This document shows, piece by piece, positions 49,681 through 56,399 of a stretch of DNA of 64,000 nt (its first letter is position 1; each line of letters begins with the position of its first letter). Source of the DNA: Nocardia asteroides (GTDB taxonomy: Bacteria; Actinomycetota; Actinomycetes; Mycobacteriales; Mycobacteriaceae); the NCBI RefSeq assembly GCF_021183625.1, contig NZ_CP089214.1, positions 434,001 to 498,000 on the forward strand, written 5' to 3'. The notes below the pieces were generated by a model. It was not told the DNA's origin. It was given only the letters and a program-made list of their open reading frames with translations, and did no database searches. The position numbers were made by a program, and so were the translations under genes.

Positions 49681-49700
49681 TAGACAGATCGTTCTGTCTA
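49681..49700. promoter_or_regulatory. Perfect-arm 20-bp palindrome, TetR operator
   Basis: TAGACAGA-TCGT-TCTGTCTA has perfect eight-base arms. It lies 15 bases from the TetR start at 49665 and 15 bases before the leader peptide GTG at 49716, so a bound dimer would cover both promoters. Confidence 0.75.
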
Positions 49701-49715
49701 TGTCATGGTTGCTCC

Positions 49716-49796
49716 GTGACCCGCAGTACCCTCACCCGCCGCCTGCACGTGGATCTCGTGCGCGTCGCCGGTGCTGCCTGTCGTCACTCGCGCTGA
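49716..49796 (+). CDS. Putative cysteine-responsive leader peptide
   Basis: A 26-residue peptide, MTRSTLTRRLHVDLVRVA then GAACRHSR, starts with GTG 49716 and ends at TGA 49794-49796. The core RRLHVDLVRVAxAACR is the hallmark of the short leader peptides found upstream of sulfur and cysteine-related operons in actinomycetes, which sense cysteinyl-tRNA by translation of Cys codons (TGT here). No obvious Shine-Dalgarno precedes it, so translation may be leaderless. The downstream genes encode a probable sulfonate transporter, which fits. Confidence 0.8.
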   Translation: MTRSTLTRRLHVDLVRVAGAACRHSR

Positions 49797-49805
49797 GCCG
49801 CGTCC

Positions 49806-49830
49806 CGGCCCCGCACTGCTTCGAGGGCCG
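49806..49830 (+). promoter_or_regulatory. Hairpin between leader peptide and first structural gene
   Basis: CGGCCC (49806-49811) and GGGCCG (49825-49830) are perfect arms around 13 bases, placed between the leader stop and the gene at 49859. It could be part of an attenuator, but the stem is short. Confidence 0.35.
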
Positions 49831-49858
49831 CTATCCGTTCTCCGAAAGGCGATCCCGC

Positions 49859-50374
49859 ATGTCCCTGTACCTGTACGAACTGGCGCCCGCGATCGATCCG
49901 GCCAAGGCCGTGGACGAGCTGGCGGCGCGCATCGGCGAGGCCGGCGGCGAGCTGATCGAGGCCCAGGTGACCGGCGCCGGGCGGATCTTCGCGATCGCCG
50001 AGTTCGAGTCCTGTCGCGCCCCCGGGCTGGAACCGGACGGCGCACTCGGCGCGGTCGACGGCCCGCACGAGGTGCGGCTGGTCGGCGCCGAGCTGGCGCA
50101 GCTCAAGGCGGCCCGCCCGGCGGCGGGGTACCTGGTCGAGTGGGACATCCCGGCCGAGATCGACATGGACACCTACCTCGCGCGCAAGAAGGCGAACGCG
50201 CCCAAGTACGCGAACGTCCCCGAGGTCGACTTCCTGCGCACCTACGTCCGCGAGGACACGGCCAAGTGCCTCTGCTTCTACGACGCCCCCGACGAGGCCG
50301 CGGTCCGGCGCGCCCGCGATGCCGTGAGCACCCCGATCGACCGCCTGCACGCGCTCACGGAACCCAGGACATGA
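49859..50374 (+). CDS. DUF4242 domain protein
   Basis: This 171-residue protein has an N-terminal alpha/beta part (MSLYLYELAPA) with no recognised family, and a C-terminal DUF4242-like half: YLVEWDIPAEIDMDTYLARKK, VDFLRTYVREDTAKCLCFYDAPDEAAVRRARDA. DUF4242 proteins are small ferredoxin-like proteins, some nickel-binding. It is first in the operon after the leader peptide. Its stop overlaps the start of the acyl-CoA-dehydrogenase-like gene (ATGA). Confidence 0.82.
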   Translation: MSLYLYELAPAIDPAKAVDELAARIGEAGGELIEAQVTGAGRIFAIAEFESCRAPGLEPDGALGAVDGPHEVRLVGAELAQLKAARPAAGYLVEWDIPAEIDMDTYLARKKANAPKYANVPEVDFLRTYVREDTAKCLCFYDAPDEAAVRRARDAVSTPIDRLHALTEPRT

Positions 50375-51387
50375 CCGCCGTGCTCGACGCCCGCGCCGAG
50401 GCGGTGGCCTTCGTCCGCGAGCGGGCCGCCGCGCTCGACCGGGGCGCGACCGACGTCCGCACCGACCTGGCCGAGCTGGGCCGGCTGGGGCTGCTCGGCA
50501 TCGGGCTCGGCGAGCCGGGGATCGAGCCGATCATCGGCGTGGTCGAGGCAATCGCCGGGGAGAGCCTCGCGGTCGGCTTCTCGCTCTGGGCGCAGCGGAT
50601 GAGCATCGAGTACATCTCCCGCGCACCGGAACCCGTGCGCGAAGCACATCTCGACGGCCTCACCTCCGGCCACACGGTCGGCGTCACCGCCATGGCGGCG
50701 GCGCTCAAGCACCTGGCCGGGCTCGGCCCGCTCCCGCTGGCCGCCGACGGCGACCGGATCTCCGGGCCGATCGCCTGGGCCTCCAACGTCTTCCCGGACG
50801 CGCTGATCGTCTTCCCCTTCCGCGACGAGTCCGGGCGCGGGCACGTCGGCTGCACCCGCACCGGTGCGACCGGCGTCGAGGTGGCGCCCGCACCCGAGCT
50901 GCTCGCGCTCGGCGCGACCGCCTCGACCTCGCTGCGCTTCACCGACGTCGCGGTCGAGCAGCGGATCACCGCCGACCTGAAGGGGTTCTGCGGCGCCATT
51001 CGCCCGACCTTCCTGCTGCTGCAATCCGCCTTCTGCACCGGTATCGCGCGCACCGCGCTCGCCGAGGCGGCTGGGCGGCTGGACGGGCTCGGCGAGGAGT
51101 TCCGCACCGAGCTCGAATCGCTCGCCGCGCGCGCCGACGACCTGCGCCACCAGCTGCACCGGCACGCCGCCGACCCCGGCGCGGCCGGACCGGCCGAGCT
51201 GCTCGAGGTCCGGCTCGGCGCCGCCCGGCTCGCGGTCGAGGCCACCCGGCTGGAGTTCGCCCTGCGCGGCGGGGCGGGCTATGCCACCGCCAGCGCCACC
51301 AATCGTCGGTTCCGGGAGGCCGCCTTCCTGCCGATCCAGTCACCCTCGGAAGGGCAATTGCGGTGGGAACTCTCGCAGTACGAATAG
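50371..51387 (+). CDS. Acyl-CoA dehydrogenase-like flavoprotein
   Basis: This 338-residue protein has the acyl-CoA dehydrogenase fold: AELGRLGLLGIGLGE, a central beta domain with SGPIAWASNVFPDALIVFPF, and helical C-terminus with LEFALRGGAGYATASATNRRFREAAFLPIQSPSEGQL. It is shorter than usual and I see no clear catalytic glutamate. In sulfur operons, such proteins (SfnC/DszC-like) act as FMNH2-dependent monooxygenases rather than dehydrogenases; that is the preferred inference given its neighbours. It starts at ATG 50371 and overlaps the ABC ATPase gene by 25 bases. Confidence 0.8.
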   Translation: MTAVLDARAEAVAFVRERAAALDRGATDVRTDLAELGRLGLLGIGLGEPGIEPIIGVVEAIAGESLAVGFSLWAQRMSIEYISRAPEPVREAHLDGLTSGHTVGVTAMAAALKHLAGLGPLPLAADGDRISGPIAWASNVFPDALIVFPFRDESGRGHVGCTRTGATGVEVAPAPELLALGATASTSLRFTDVAVEQRITADLKGFCGAIRPTFLLLQSAFCTGIARTALAEAAGRLDGLGEEFRTELESLAARADDLRHQLHRHAADPGAAGPAELLEVRLGAARLAVEATRLEFALRGGAGYATASATNRRFREAAFLPIQSPSEGQLRWELSQYE

Positions 51388-52079
51388 CGGACGGCCACAA
51401 GAACTACGCCGGCACCCCGGTCCTGCGCGGCCTCGATCTGGCGGTGCCCGCCGGGGAGACGCTGGCCGTGCTCGGCGTCAGCGGCAGCGGGAAGTCCACG
51501 CTGCTCCGGGTGCTGGCCGGGCTGGACCGGCTCGACGCGGGCAGCATCGACTGGGACGGCGCCGGCACCCCGCCCGCCACCGGCACCGTGTTCCAGCAGC
51601 CGCTGCTCATGCCGTGGCTGACGGTGCGCGACAACATCCTCTTCGGCGGCCGCTTCACCCGGCACCGCGACGGCTTCGACGCCGGCCACGCGCTCGGCCT
51701 GCTCGCCCGCTTCGGCCTCGGCGACCTGGCCGGACGCCGCCCCGACCAGCTCTCCGGCGGGCAGGCGCAGCGGATCGCGGTGATCAGGGCCGCCGCCGTC
51801 CGCCCCCGGCTGCTGCTGCTCGACGAGCCGTTCAGCGCGCTCGATCCGGCGGTGCGCGCGGACCTGCAGGACTGGCTGCGCGAACTCGTCGCCGAGCTGT
51901 CCTGCACCACCGTGCTCGTCACCCACGACGTGGACGAGGCGCTGCGGCTCGCGGATCGGATCGTGCTCATCGGCCCGGGGGCCGCCGTGCGCGAGGACGT
52001 CCGGCTGACCGGCGCCGACCCGGTGGCGGTGCGCGAGCGCATCGTGGCCGGCTACCGCGAGACGGTGGTGCCCGCGTGA
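51363..52079 (+). CDS. ABC transporter ATP-binding protein, sulfonate/nitrate type
   Basis: This 238-residue ATPase has Walker A GVSGSGKST, Q-loop FQQPLLMPWLTVRDN, signature LSGGQAQR and Walker B LLLLDEPFSALD, then the His switch THDVDEAL. The MPWLTV-type Q-loop is typical of SsuB/TauB/NrtD transporters for sulfonates, taurine or nitrate. GTG 51363 lies within the preceding gene, 25 bases before its end. It would drive the permease at 53200 together with the binding protein at 52076. Confidence 0.9.
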   Translation: MGTLAVRIADGHKNYAGTPVLRGLDLAVPAGETLAVLGVSGSGKSTLLRVLAGLDRLDAGSIDWDGAGTPPATGTVFQQPLLMPWLTVRDNILFGGRFTRHRDGFDAGHALGLLARFGLGDLAGRRPDQLSGGQAQRIAVIRAAAVRPRLLLLDEPFSALDPAVRADLQDWLRELVAELSCTTVLVTHDVDEALRLADRIVLIGPGAAVREDVRLTGADPVAVRERIVAGYRETVVPA

Positions 52080-53203
52080 GCCTCTCCCGCCGGGCCCTGC
52101 TGTGCGGGTGCGCCGGACTGGTCGCCGCCGGTGGCATCGCCGGGGTCGCCGATCTGGCGCGGGCCGCCGGGGCCGACCGCGGCAACACCGGCGGCACGCT
52201 GCGCATCGGCTACCTGCCGATCACCGATGCCGCGCCGCTGCTGGTCGCGCACGGCGCGAACACCGTCGCCGCGGGCACGGTGGACAGCGCCAAGCCGGTG
52301 CTCTTCCGCAGCTGGGCCTCGCTCGCCGAGGCTTTCCTGACCCGCCAGGTGGACGTCGTGCACCTGCTCATGCCGCTCGCCGTACAGCTCAGGTACGGGC
52401 TCGGCGCGGATGTCCGGGTGCTCGGCTGGAACCACACCAACGGCTCCGCGCTCACCGTCGCCCCGCACATCACCGAGCCGGAGCAGCTGGCGGGCACCCA
52501 GGTGGCGATCCCGTTCTGGTGGTCGATCCACAACATCCTGATCCAGCAGTACCTGCGCGCGCACGGGCTGCGCCCGGTGATCCGGCGCTCCGCCGCGCGC
52601 GCCGACCGCACCGTCGAACTCGTGGTCATGAGCCCATCGGACATGGTCCCCGCGCTGGCCAACGGCTCGATCGCCGGCTTCACCGTCGCCGACCCGTTCA
52701 ACGCCGCCGCCCAGGTCCGCGGCATCGGCCGGATCCACCGCTACCTCGGCGACCTGTGGCGCGACCACGCCTGCTGCGCCCTCGTGGTGCACCAGGACCT
52801 GCTCGACCGGCGCCCCGAGGTCGCGCAGGCGCTCACCGACGGCGTGGTGGCAGCCCAGCGCCGCATCGACGCCGACCGCCCCGCCACCGCGGCGATGCTG
52901 GCCGGCGGCTACCTTCCGCAGCCGCTGCCCGCCATCACCACCGCGCTCACCTACCCGAAACCACCCCCGGTCCGGCACCCGGAGTGGAGCCCGCAGCGCA
53001 TCGGCTTCCAGGCGTACCCCTACCCGAGCTTCACCAGGGCCCTGATCGAGGCCATGCCCGCGACCGTCGTCGACGGCGACACCAGGTTCCTCACCCGGCT
53101 CGACCCCGCCCGGGTGCACGCCGAACTCGTCGACGACCGCTTCGTCCGCGGCAGTCTCGGCGGCGCCGCCCCCACCCGCATCGAGGAGATCGACCCGTCG
53201 TGA
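52076..53203 (+). CDS. ABC transporter substrate-binding protein
   Basis: This 375-residue protein starts with SLSRRALLCGCAGLVAAGG, a twin-arginine-style signal with a possible lipobox (LCGC) ending before ARAAGA. The mature part has LRIGYLPITDAAPLLVAHGAN, VDVVHLLMPLAVQLRYGLG, and VAIPFWWSIHNILIQQYL, matching NrtA/SsuA-type binding proteins. Overlap GTGA with the ATPase stop. It delivers the ligand, probably an organosulfur compound, to the transporter. Confidence 0.88.
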   Translation: MSLSRRALLCGCAGLVAAGGIAGVADLARAAGADRGNTGGTLRIGYLPITDAAPLLVAHGANTVAAGTVDSAKPVLFRSWASLAEAFLTRQVDVVHLLMPLAVQLRYGLGADVRVLGWNHTNGSALTVAPHITEPEQLAGTQVAIPFWWSIHNILIQQYLRAHGLRPVIRRSAARADRTVELVVMSPSDMVPALANGSIAGFTVADPFNAAAQVRGIGRIHRYLGDLWRDHACCALVVHQDLLDRRPEVAQALTDGVVAAQRRIDADRPATAAMLAGGYLPQPLPAITTALTYPKPPPVRHPEWSPQRIGFQAYPYPSFTRALIEAMPATVVDGDTRFLTRLDPARVHAELVDDRFVRGSLGGAAPTRIEEIDPS

Positions 53204-53979
53204 CCGCCACCGTCCTCCCCGATACCGACCCGGTTTCGCGCACCCGCCGCAGCCCGCTCCCCCGCGTCGCCGCCATCGCCGCCGCGCTGGCGCTCTGGTG
53301 GCTGGTCACCAGCGTGCTGGCCGGCTCCGACTCGCTGCTCCGCGAATTCGCCCCGCAGCACGTGCCCGGCGCGCTGCACGCGCTGTACGAGCGCGGGGTG
53401 CTGCTCTCCGATATCGGGGTCAGCCTGTGGCGGTTGCTGCTCGGGCTGCTGATCGCCGTGACCGTCGGCGTTCCGCTCGGCTTGCTGCTCGGGCTGCACG
53501 CCGCGACCGAGCACGCCGTCGCGCCGGTCGTGCAGTTCCTGCGGATGATCTCGCCGCTCTCCTGGGCGCCGATCGCCGTCGCGGTGTTCGGCATCGGCAA
53601 CCAGCCGGTGGTGTTCCTGGTCGCCGCCGCGGCGGTCTGGCCGATCGTCCTGAACACCAGCGCCGGTGTCCGCGCCATCGACCCCGGTTTGCTGCTGGTC
53701 GCCCGCTCCTTCGGCGCCACCCGCCGCGAGCGGCTCTTCGCCGTGGTGCTGCCCGCCATTCGCGGGCACGTGCAGGCGGGGTTGCGGATCGCGCTCGGGA
53801 TCGCGTGGGTGGTGCTGGTGCCCGCCGAGATGCTCGGCGTGCGTTCGGGTTTGGGCTACCAGATCCTGAACGCGCGGGATCAGCTGGCCTACGACCAGGT
53901 CATGGCGGTGATCGTCGTCATCGGCGCGCTCGGCTTCGTCCTCGATTCCGCCGCGCGGGCGGTGCTCGACCGGCGCTGA
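53200..53979 (+). CDS. ABC transporter permease, SsuC/TauC-like
   Basis: This 259-residue permease has six hydrophobic segments and the EAA-type loop ARSFGATRRERLFAVVLPAIRGHVQAGLRIALG, typical of SsuC/TauC/NrtB. GTG 53200 overlaps the binding-protein stop. It completes a three-part importer with the ATPase and binding protein; substrate identity rests on the leader peptide and flavoprotein context. Confidence 0.9.
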   Translation: MTATVLPDTDPVSRTRRSPLPRVAAIAAALALWWLVTSVLAGSDSLLREFAPQHVPGALHALYERGVLLSDIGVSLWRLLLGLLIAVTVGVPLGLLLGLHAATEHAVAPVVQFLRMISPLSWAPIAVAVFGIGNQPVVFLVAAAAVWPIVLNTSAGVRAIDPGLLLVARSFGATRRERLFAVVLPAIRGHVQAGLRIALGIAWVVLVPAEMLGVRSGLGYQILNARDQLAYDQVMAVIVVIGALGFVLDSAARAVLDRR

Positions 53980-54010
53980 GGGTTACCGGGGGTGAGCGCT
54001 CCGCCGGATA

Positions 54011-54589
54011 TCAGCCCGCCGCGAGCCGATCGACCAGTAGCTCGACCCGCCGCGCGGAATCACCCGGCGGCAACCGGCCCGCGCGGGTGAGCGTGGCGAG
54101 CCCGTGCAGGGCCGACCAGACGACCTCGGTGAACAGCCCGGGGTCGACGCCGTCCCCGGCGGCGTCGGCGAGGTTTTCGAGCAGGGCCGCGAAGGCATCC
54201 TTCAGCGGCTCCGGGGTGTCCTCGCTCGCGAAGGCCAGGCCGCCGTCGAGCTGGAACATGGCGTCGTAGACCGAGGGGTTGCGCGCGGCGAAGTCGAGGT
54301 AGGCGTCGGCGAGGGCGGTGACCCGGGCGCGTGGCCCGTCAGCCGCGCCTGCCGCGGCCCGCACCGCCGCGGCCAGTTCGGCGGCACCCTCGAGGGCGAC
54401 GGCGCCGATGATCTCGCGCTTGCCCCGGAAGTGGCTGTAGAGCACCGGCTGGCTGTACTCGATGCGCTCGGCGAGCCGCCGGGTGGTGACCGCGTCCCAG
54501 CCGTCCCGCGCGGCGAGCTCGCGGGCGGTCGCCACGATCAGGCGCTCCCGCTCCGCCCGCTCGCGCTGCTTCCGTTCCTGTACCGACAT
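54011..54589 (-). CDS. TetR family regulator of the DUF1772 gene
   Basis: This 192-residue TetR protein has RERLIVATARELAARDGWDAVTTRRLAERIEYSQPVLYSHFRGKREIIGAVALEG, then a normal ligand domain. It is divergent from the DUF1772 gene at 54678 and two CTAGC-type repeats lie between the two starts, so it should repress both. Its stop lies 31 bases beyond the end of the sulfur-operon permease, which it converges on. Confidence 0.9.
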   Translation of the reverse strand: MSVQERKQRERAERERLIVATARELAARDGWDAVTTRRLAERIEYSQPVLYSHFRGKREIIGAVALEGAAELAAAVRAAAGAADGPRARVTALADAYLDFAARNPSVYDAMFQLDGGLAFASEDTPEPLKDAFAALLENLADAAGDGVDPGLFTEVVWSALHGLATLTRAGRLPPGDSARRVELLVDRLAAG

Positions 54590-54598
54590 AGCTGAATC

Positions 54599-54611
54599 CT
54601 AGCACCGCTAG
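54599..54611. promoter_or_regulatory. CTAGC palindrome, first copy
   Basis: CTAGC-ACC-GCTAG is a perfect 13-bp palindrome, ten bases upstream of the TetR start at 54589. A related copy follows at 54650. Confidence 0.55.
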
Positions 54612-54649
54612 ACAACGGGTCGCCGATAGTTCTAGTGTTGATCCAATAA

Positions 54650-54662
54650 CTAGCAGCACTAG
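54650..54662. promoter_or_regulatory. CTAGC palindrome, second copy
   Basis: CTAGCAGCACTAG shares ten of thirteen bases with the copy at 54599 and has CTAG at both ends. It lies 15 bases before the DUF1772 gene's ATG, overlapping the expected promoter. The two copies together mark a TetR-controlled divergent promoter. Confidence 0.55.
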
Positions 54663-54677
54663 ATCGAGAAGGTGGCC

Positions 54678-55121
54678 ATGAACAACGCACTCGCAATCGG
54701 CACCATCGTCATCGTCGGCCTGATGGTGGGAGTCGAACTCTCCGTCGCCTTCGTGATCAACCGGATCCTCGACGGCCTCCCCGGCGACGCGGGCCAGCTC
54801 GGCCGCGCCCACGGCGGCCGCATGCTCGGCGCCCTCATGCCGTTCTGGTACCTCGGCTCCGTCGCCCTCAGCGCCGTCTGGGCCGCCACCGCCTGGCACG
54901 ACCCCGGCACCGGCCTCGTCGTCACCGCCACCGCACTGCTGATCGTGAGCGTGGTGATGTCGCTGCTCCTGCTCGTCCCGATCAACAACCGGGCCAAGAC
55001 GTGGACCGCCGAGAGCCGCCCCGCGGACTGGAAGGAGCAGTCCAACCGCTGGGACCGCTACCACTACGTCCGCGTCGCGATCATCGTCGCCGCCTTCGTC
55101 CTACTGACCGCCGCGCGGTGA
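54678..55121 (+). CDS. DUF1772 membrane protein
   Basis: This 147-residue protein has four hydrophobic helices and GVELSVAFVINRIL plus VPINNRAKTW, both diagnostic of DUF1772 (anthrone oxygenase-like). ATG 54678 follows AAGG. Its role is unknown; the TetR gene facing it and the two operator copies suggest induction by a small molecule, as for many detoxification genes. Confidence 0.86.
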   Translation: MNNALAIGTIVIVGLMVGVELSVAFVINRILDGLPGDAGQLGRAHGGRMLGALMPFWYLGSVALSAVWAATAWHDPGTGLVVTATALLIVSVVMSLLLLVPINNRAKTWTAESRPADWKEQSNRWDRYHYVRVAIIVAAFVLLTAAR

Positions 55122-55148
55122 ACGTCGCTGTCGGCACGGCCAACTAGG

Positions 55149-55793
55149 GTGCACGACGTGCGCGAACTCGACGACCTCCCCTTCGCAGCCCACCTCCACC
55201 CCCTGGACGACCCCCTGGACGACGAGGGCGACCACGACCGCACCCTCGTCGAGGGGGACCATCGGCACCTGACCGTGCGCAACGCCCGCTTCACCCAGTG
55301 CGCCTTCCGTACGGCCCGCCTGACCGGCACCGACTTCACCGCGACCAGATTCGCCGACTCCTGGCTCCGCAACGCCGACCTCACCGGCACCTCCCTGACC
55401 GAAACGTCCTGGCAGGACGTCGAACTCGTCGACTCGACCCTGGCGGGCGCGGAGCTGATCGGCGCGCGGCTGCGCCGGGTCACCTTCGAGGGCTGCAAGC
55501 TGGACGGCGCGAACCTGCGCGGCGCCCAGCTGCGCGAGGTGACGTTCCGCGACTGCGTCCTGCGCGACGTCGACCTCGGCGGCGCCAAGCTCACCGGCGT
55601 CACCTTCCCGGGCAGCCGGGTGCAGTTCGCGCTCCGCGACACCACGCTGGAGAAGGTCGATCTCCGCGAGGCGGCGAGCATCACGGTCACCGAGGGCGTG
55701 CCCGCGCTGCGCGGCGCGATCATCTCGCGAACCCAGATGTTCGAGCTCGCTCCCCTGCTCGCCGCATCGATCGGACTGCTGGTCAGGGACTGA
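55149..55793 (+). CDS. Pentapeptide repeat protein
   Basis: This 214-residue protein has about 15 pentapeptide repeats of the A(D/N)LxX form, e.g. RNADLTGTSL, DGANLRGAQLREVTF and RDVDLGGAKLTGVTF, forming a right-handed quadrilateral beta helix. Qnr-like members mimic DNA and protect gyrase, but most have unknown roles and this one is not clearly a Qnr. An acidic N-terminus (DDPLDDEGDHD) precedes the repeats. Confidence 0.88.
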   Translation: MHDVRELDDLPFAAHLHPLDDPLDDEGDHDRTLVEGDHRHLTVRNARFTQCAFRTARLTGTDFTATRFADSWLRNADLTGTSLTETSWQDVELVDSTLAGAELIGARLRRVTFEGCKLDGANLRGAQLREVTFRDCVLRDVDLGGAKLTGVTFPGSRVQFALRDTTLEKVDLREAASITVTEGVPALRGAIISRTQMFELAPLLAASIGLLVRD

Positions 55794-55836
55794 TTCGGAC
55801 ATCTCGGGCGTGACCCACCGCACCCCCGCAAACTAG

Positions 55837-55853
55837 TTGCTTGTGTCAAACAA
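55837..55853. promoter_or_regulatory. MarR-type operator, copy 1
   Basis: TTGCTT-GTGTC-AAACAA has arms with one mismatch. It lies 28 bases upstream of copy 2, in the promoter of the MarR-MFS operon. Confidence 0.55.
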
Positions 55854-55864
55854 CCGTCGTATAG

Positions 55865-55881
55865 TTGCTTAACGCAAGCAA
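55865..55881. promoter_or_regulatory. MarR-type operator, copy 2
   Basis: TTGCTT-AACGC-AAGCAA is a perfect six-base-arm inverted repeat 30 bases before the MarR ATG. Both copies share TAGTTGCTT at the left. Confidence 0.65.
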
Positions 55882-55910
55882 GCAAATAGTCTGTTCCGGG
55901 AGTGGTGGAG

Positions 55911-56384
55911 ATGGCGGTGTCGAGCACGACGGCCCAGAGCCTGATCGACGAGCTCTACCTCATGGGCCGGGCGATCAAGATGTCGATCGCCAGGAACGAG
56001 GACGAGCGGCTGCTCGCCGGCGGCCTCGGGGTGCTGGTCACCCTGGAGGAGCACGGCCCGTGCAGGCAGGGTGATCTGGCGGTATCGATGTGCCTCAGCC
56101 CGTCGGCACTGAGCCGCCACGTCGCCGAACTGGTCGCCGATGACCTGCTGAGCAGGCACCCCGATCCGACCGACGGCAGGGCCACAGTCCTGCACATCAC
56201 CGACCGGGGCCGCGCACTGCTGCGCCGGATCCGGGTCAAACGCGCCGAGGTCATGGCCGCCCTGCTCGACGACTGGGGCGACGACGACGCCGAACGCGCG
56301 CGCAGCACCATCCGCACCCTCCGGGAAAAGCTCACCGAACACGCTCTCCGCACCGGCGCGGGCGAGCACCAGCCGGTTCGATAG
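55911..56384 (+). CDS. MarR family transcriptional regulator
   Basis: This 157-residue protein from ATG 55911 (GTG 55902 or 55905 possible) has a MarR winged helix: GDLAVSMCLSPSALSRHVAELVADDLLSRHPDPTDGRATVLHITDRG. It lies 16 bases upstream of a DHA2 MFS exporter on the same strand and downstream of two operator copies, so it almost certainly represses its own operon until an antibiotic-like ligand arrives. Confidence 0.92.
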   Translation: MAVSSTTAQSLIDELYLMGRAIKMSIARNEDERLLAGGLGVLVTLEEHGPCRQGDLAVSMCLSPSALSRHVAELVADDLLSRHPDPTDGRATVLHITDRGRALLRRIRVKRAEVMAALLDDWGDDDAERARSTIRTLREKLTEHALRTGAGEHQPVR

Positions 56385-56399
56385 AAAGTCAGGTATTCG

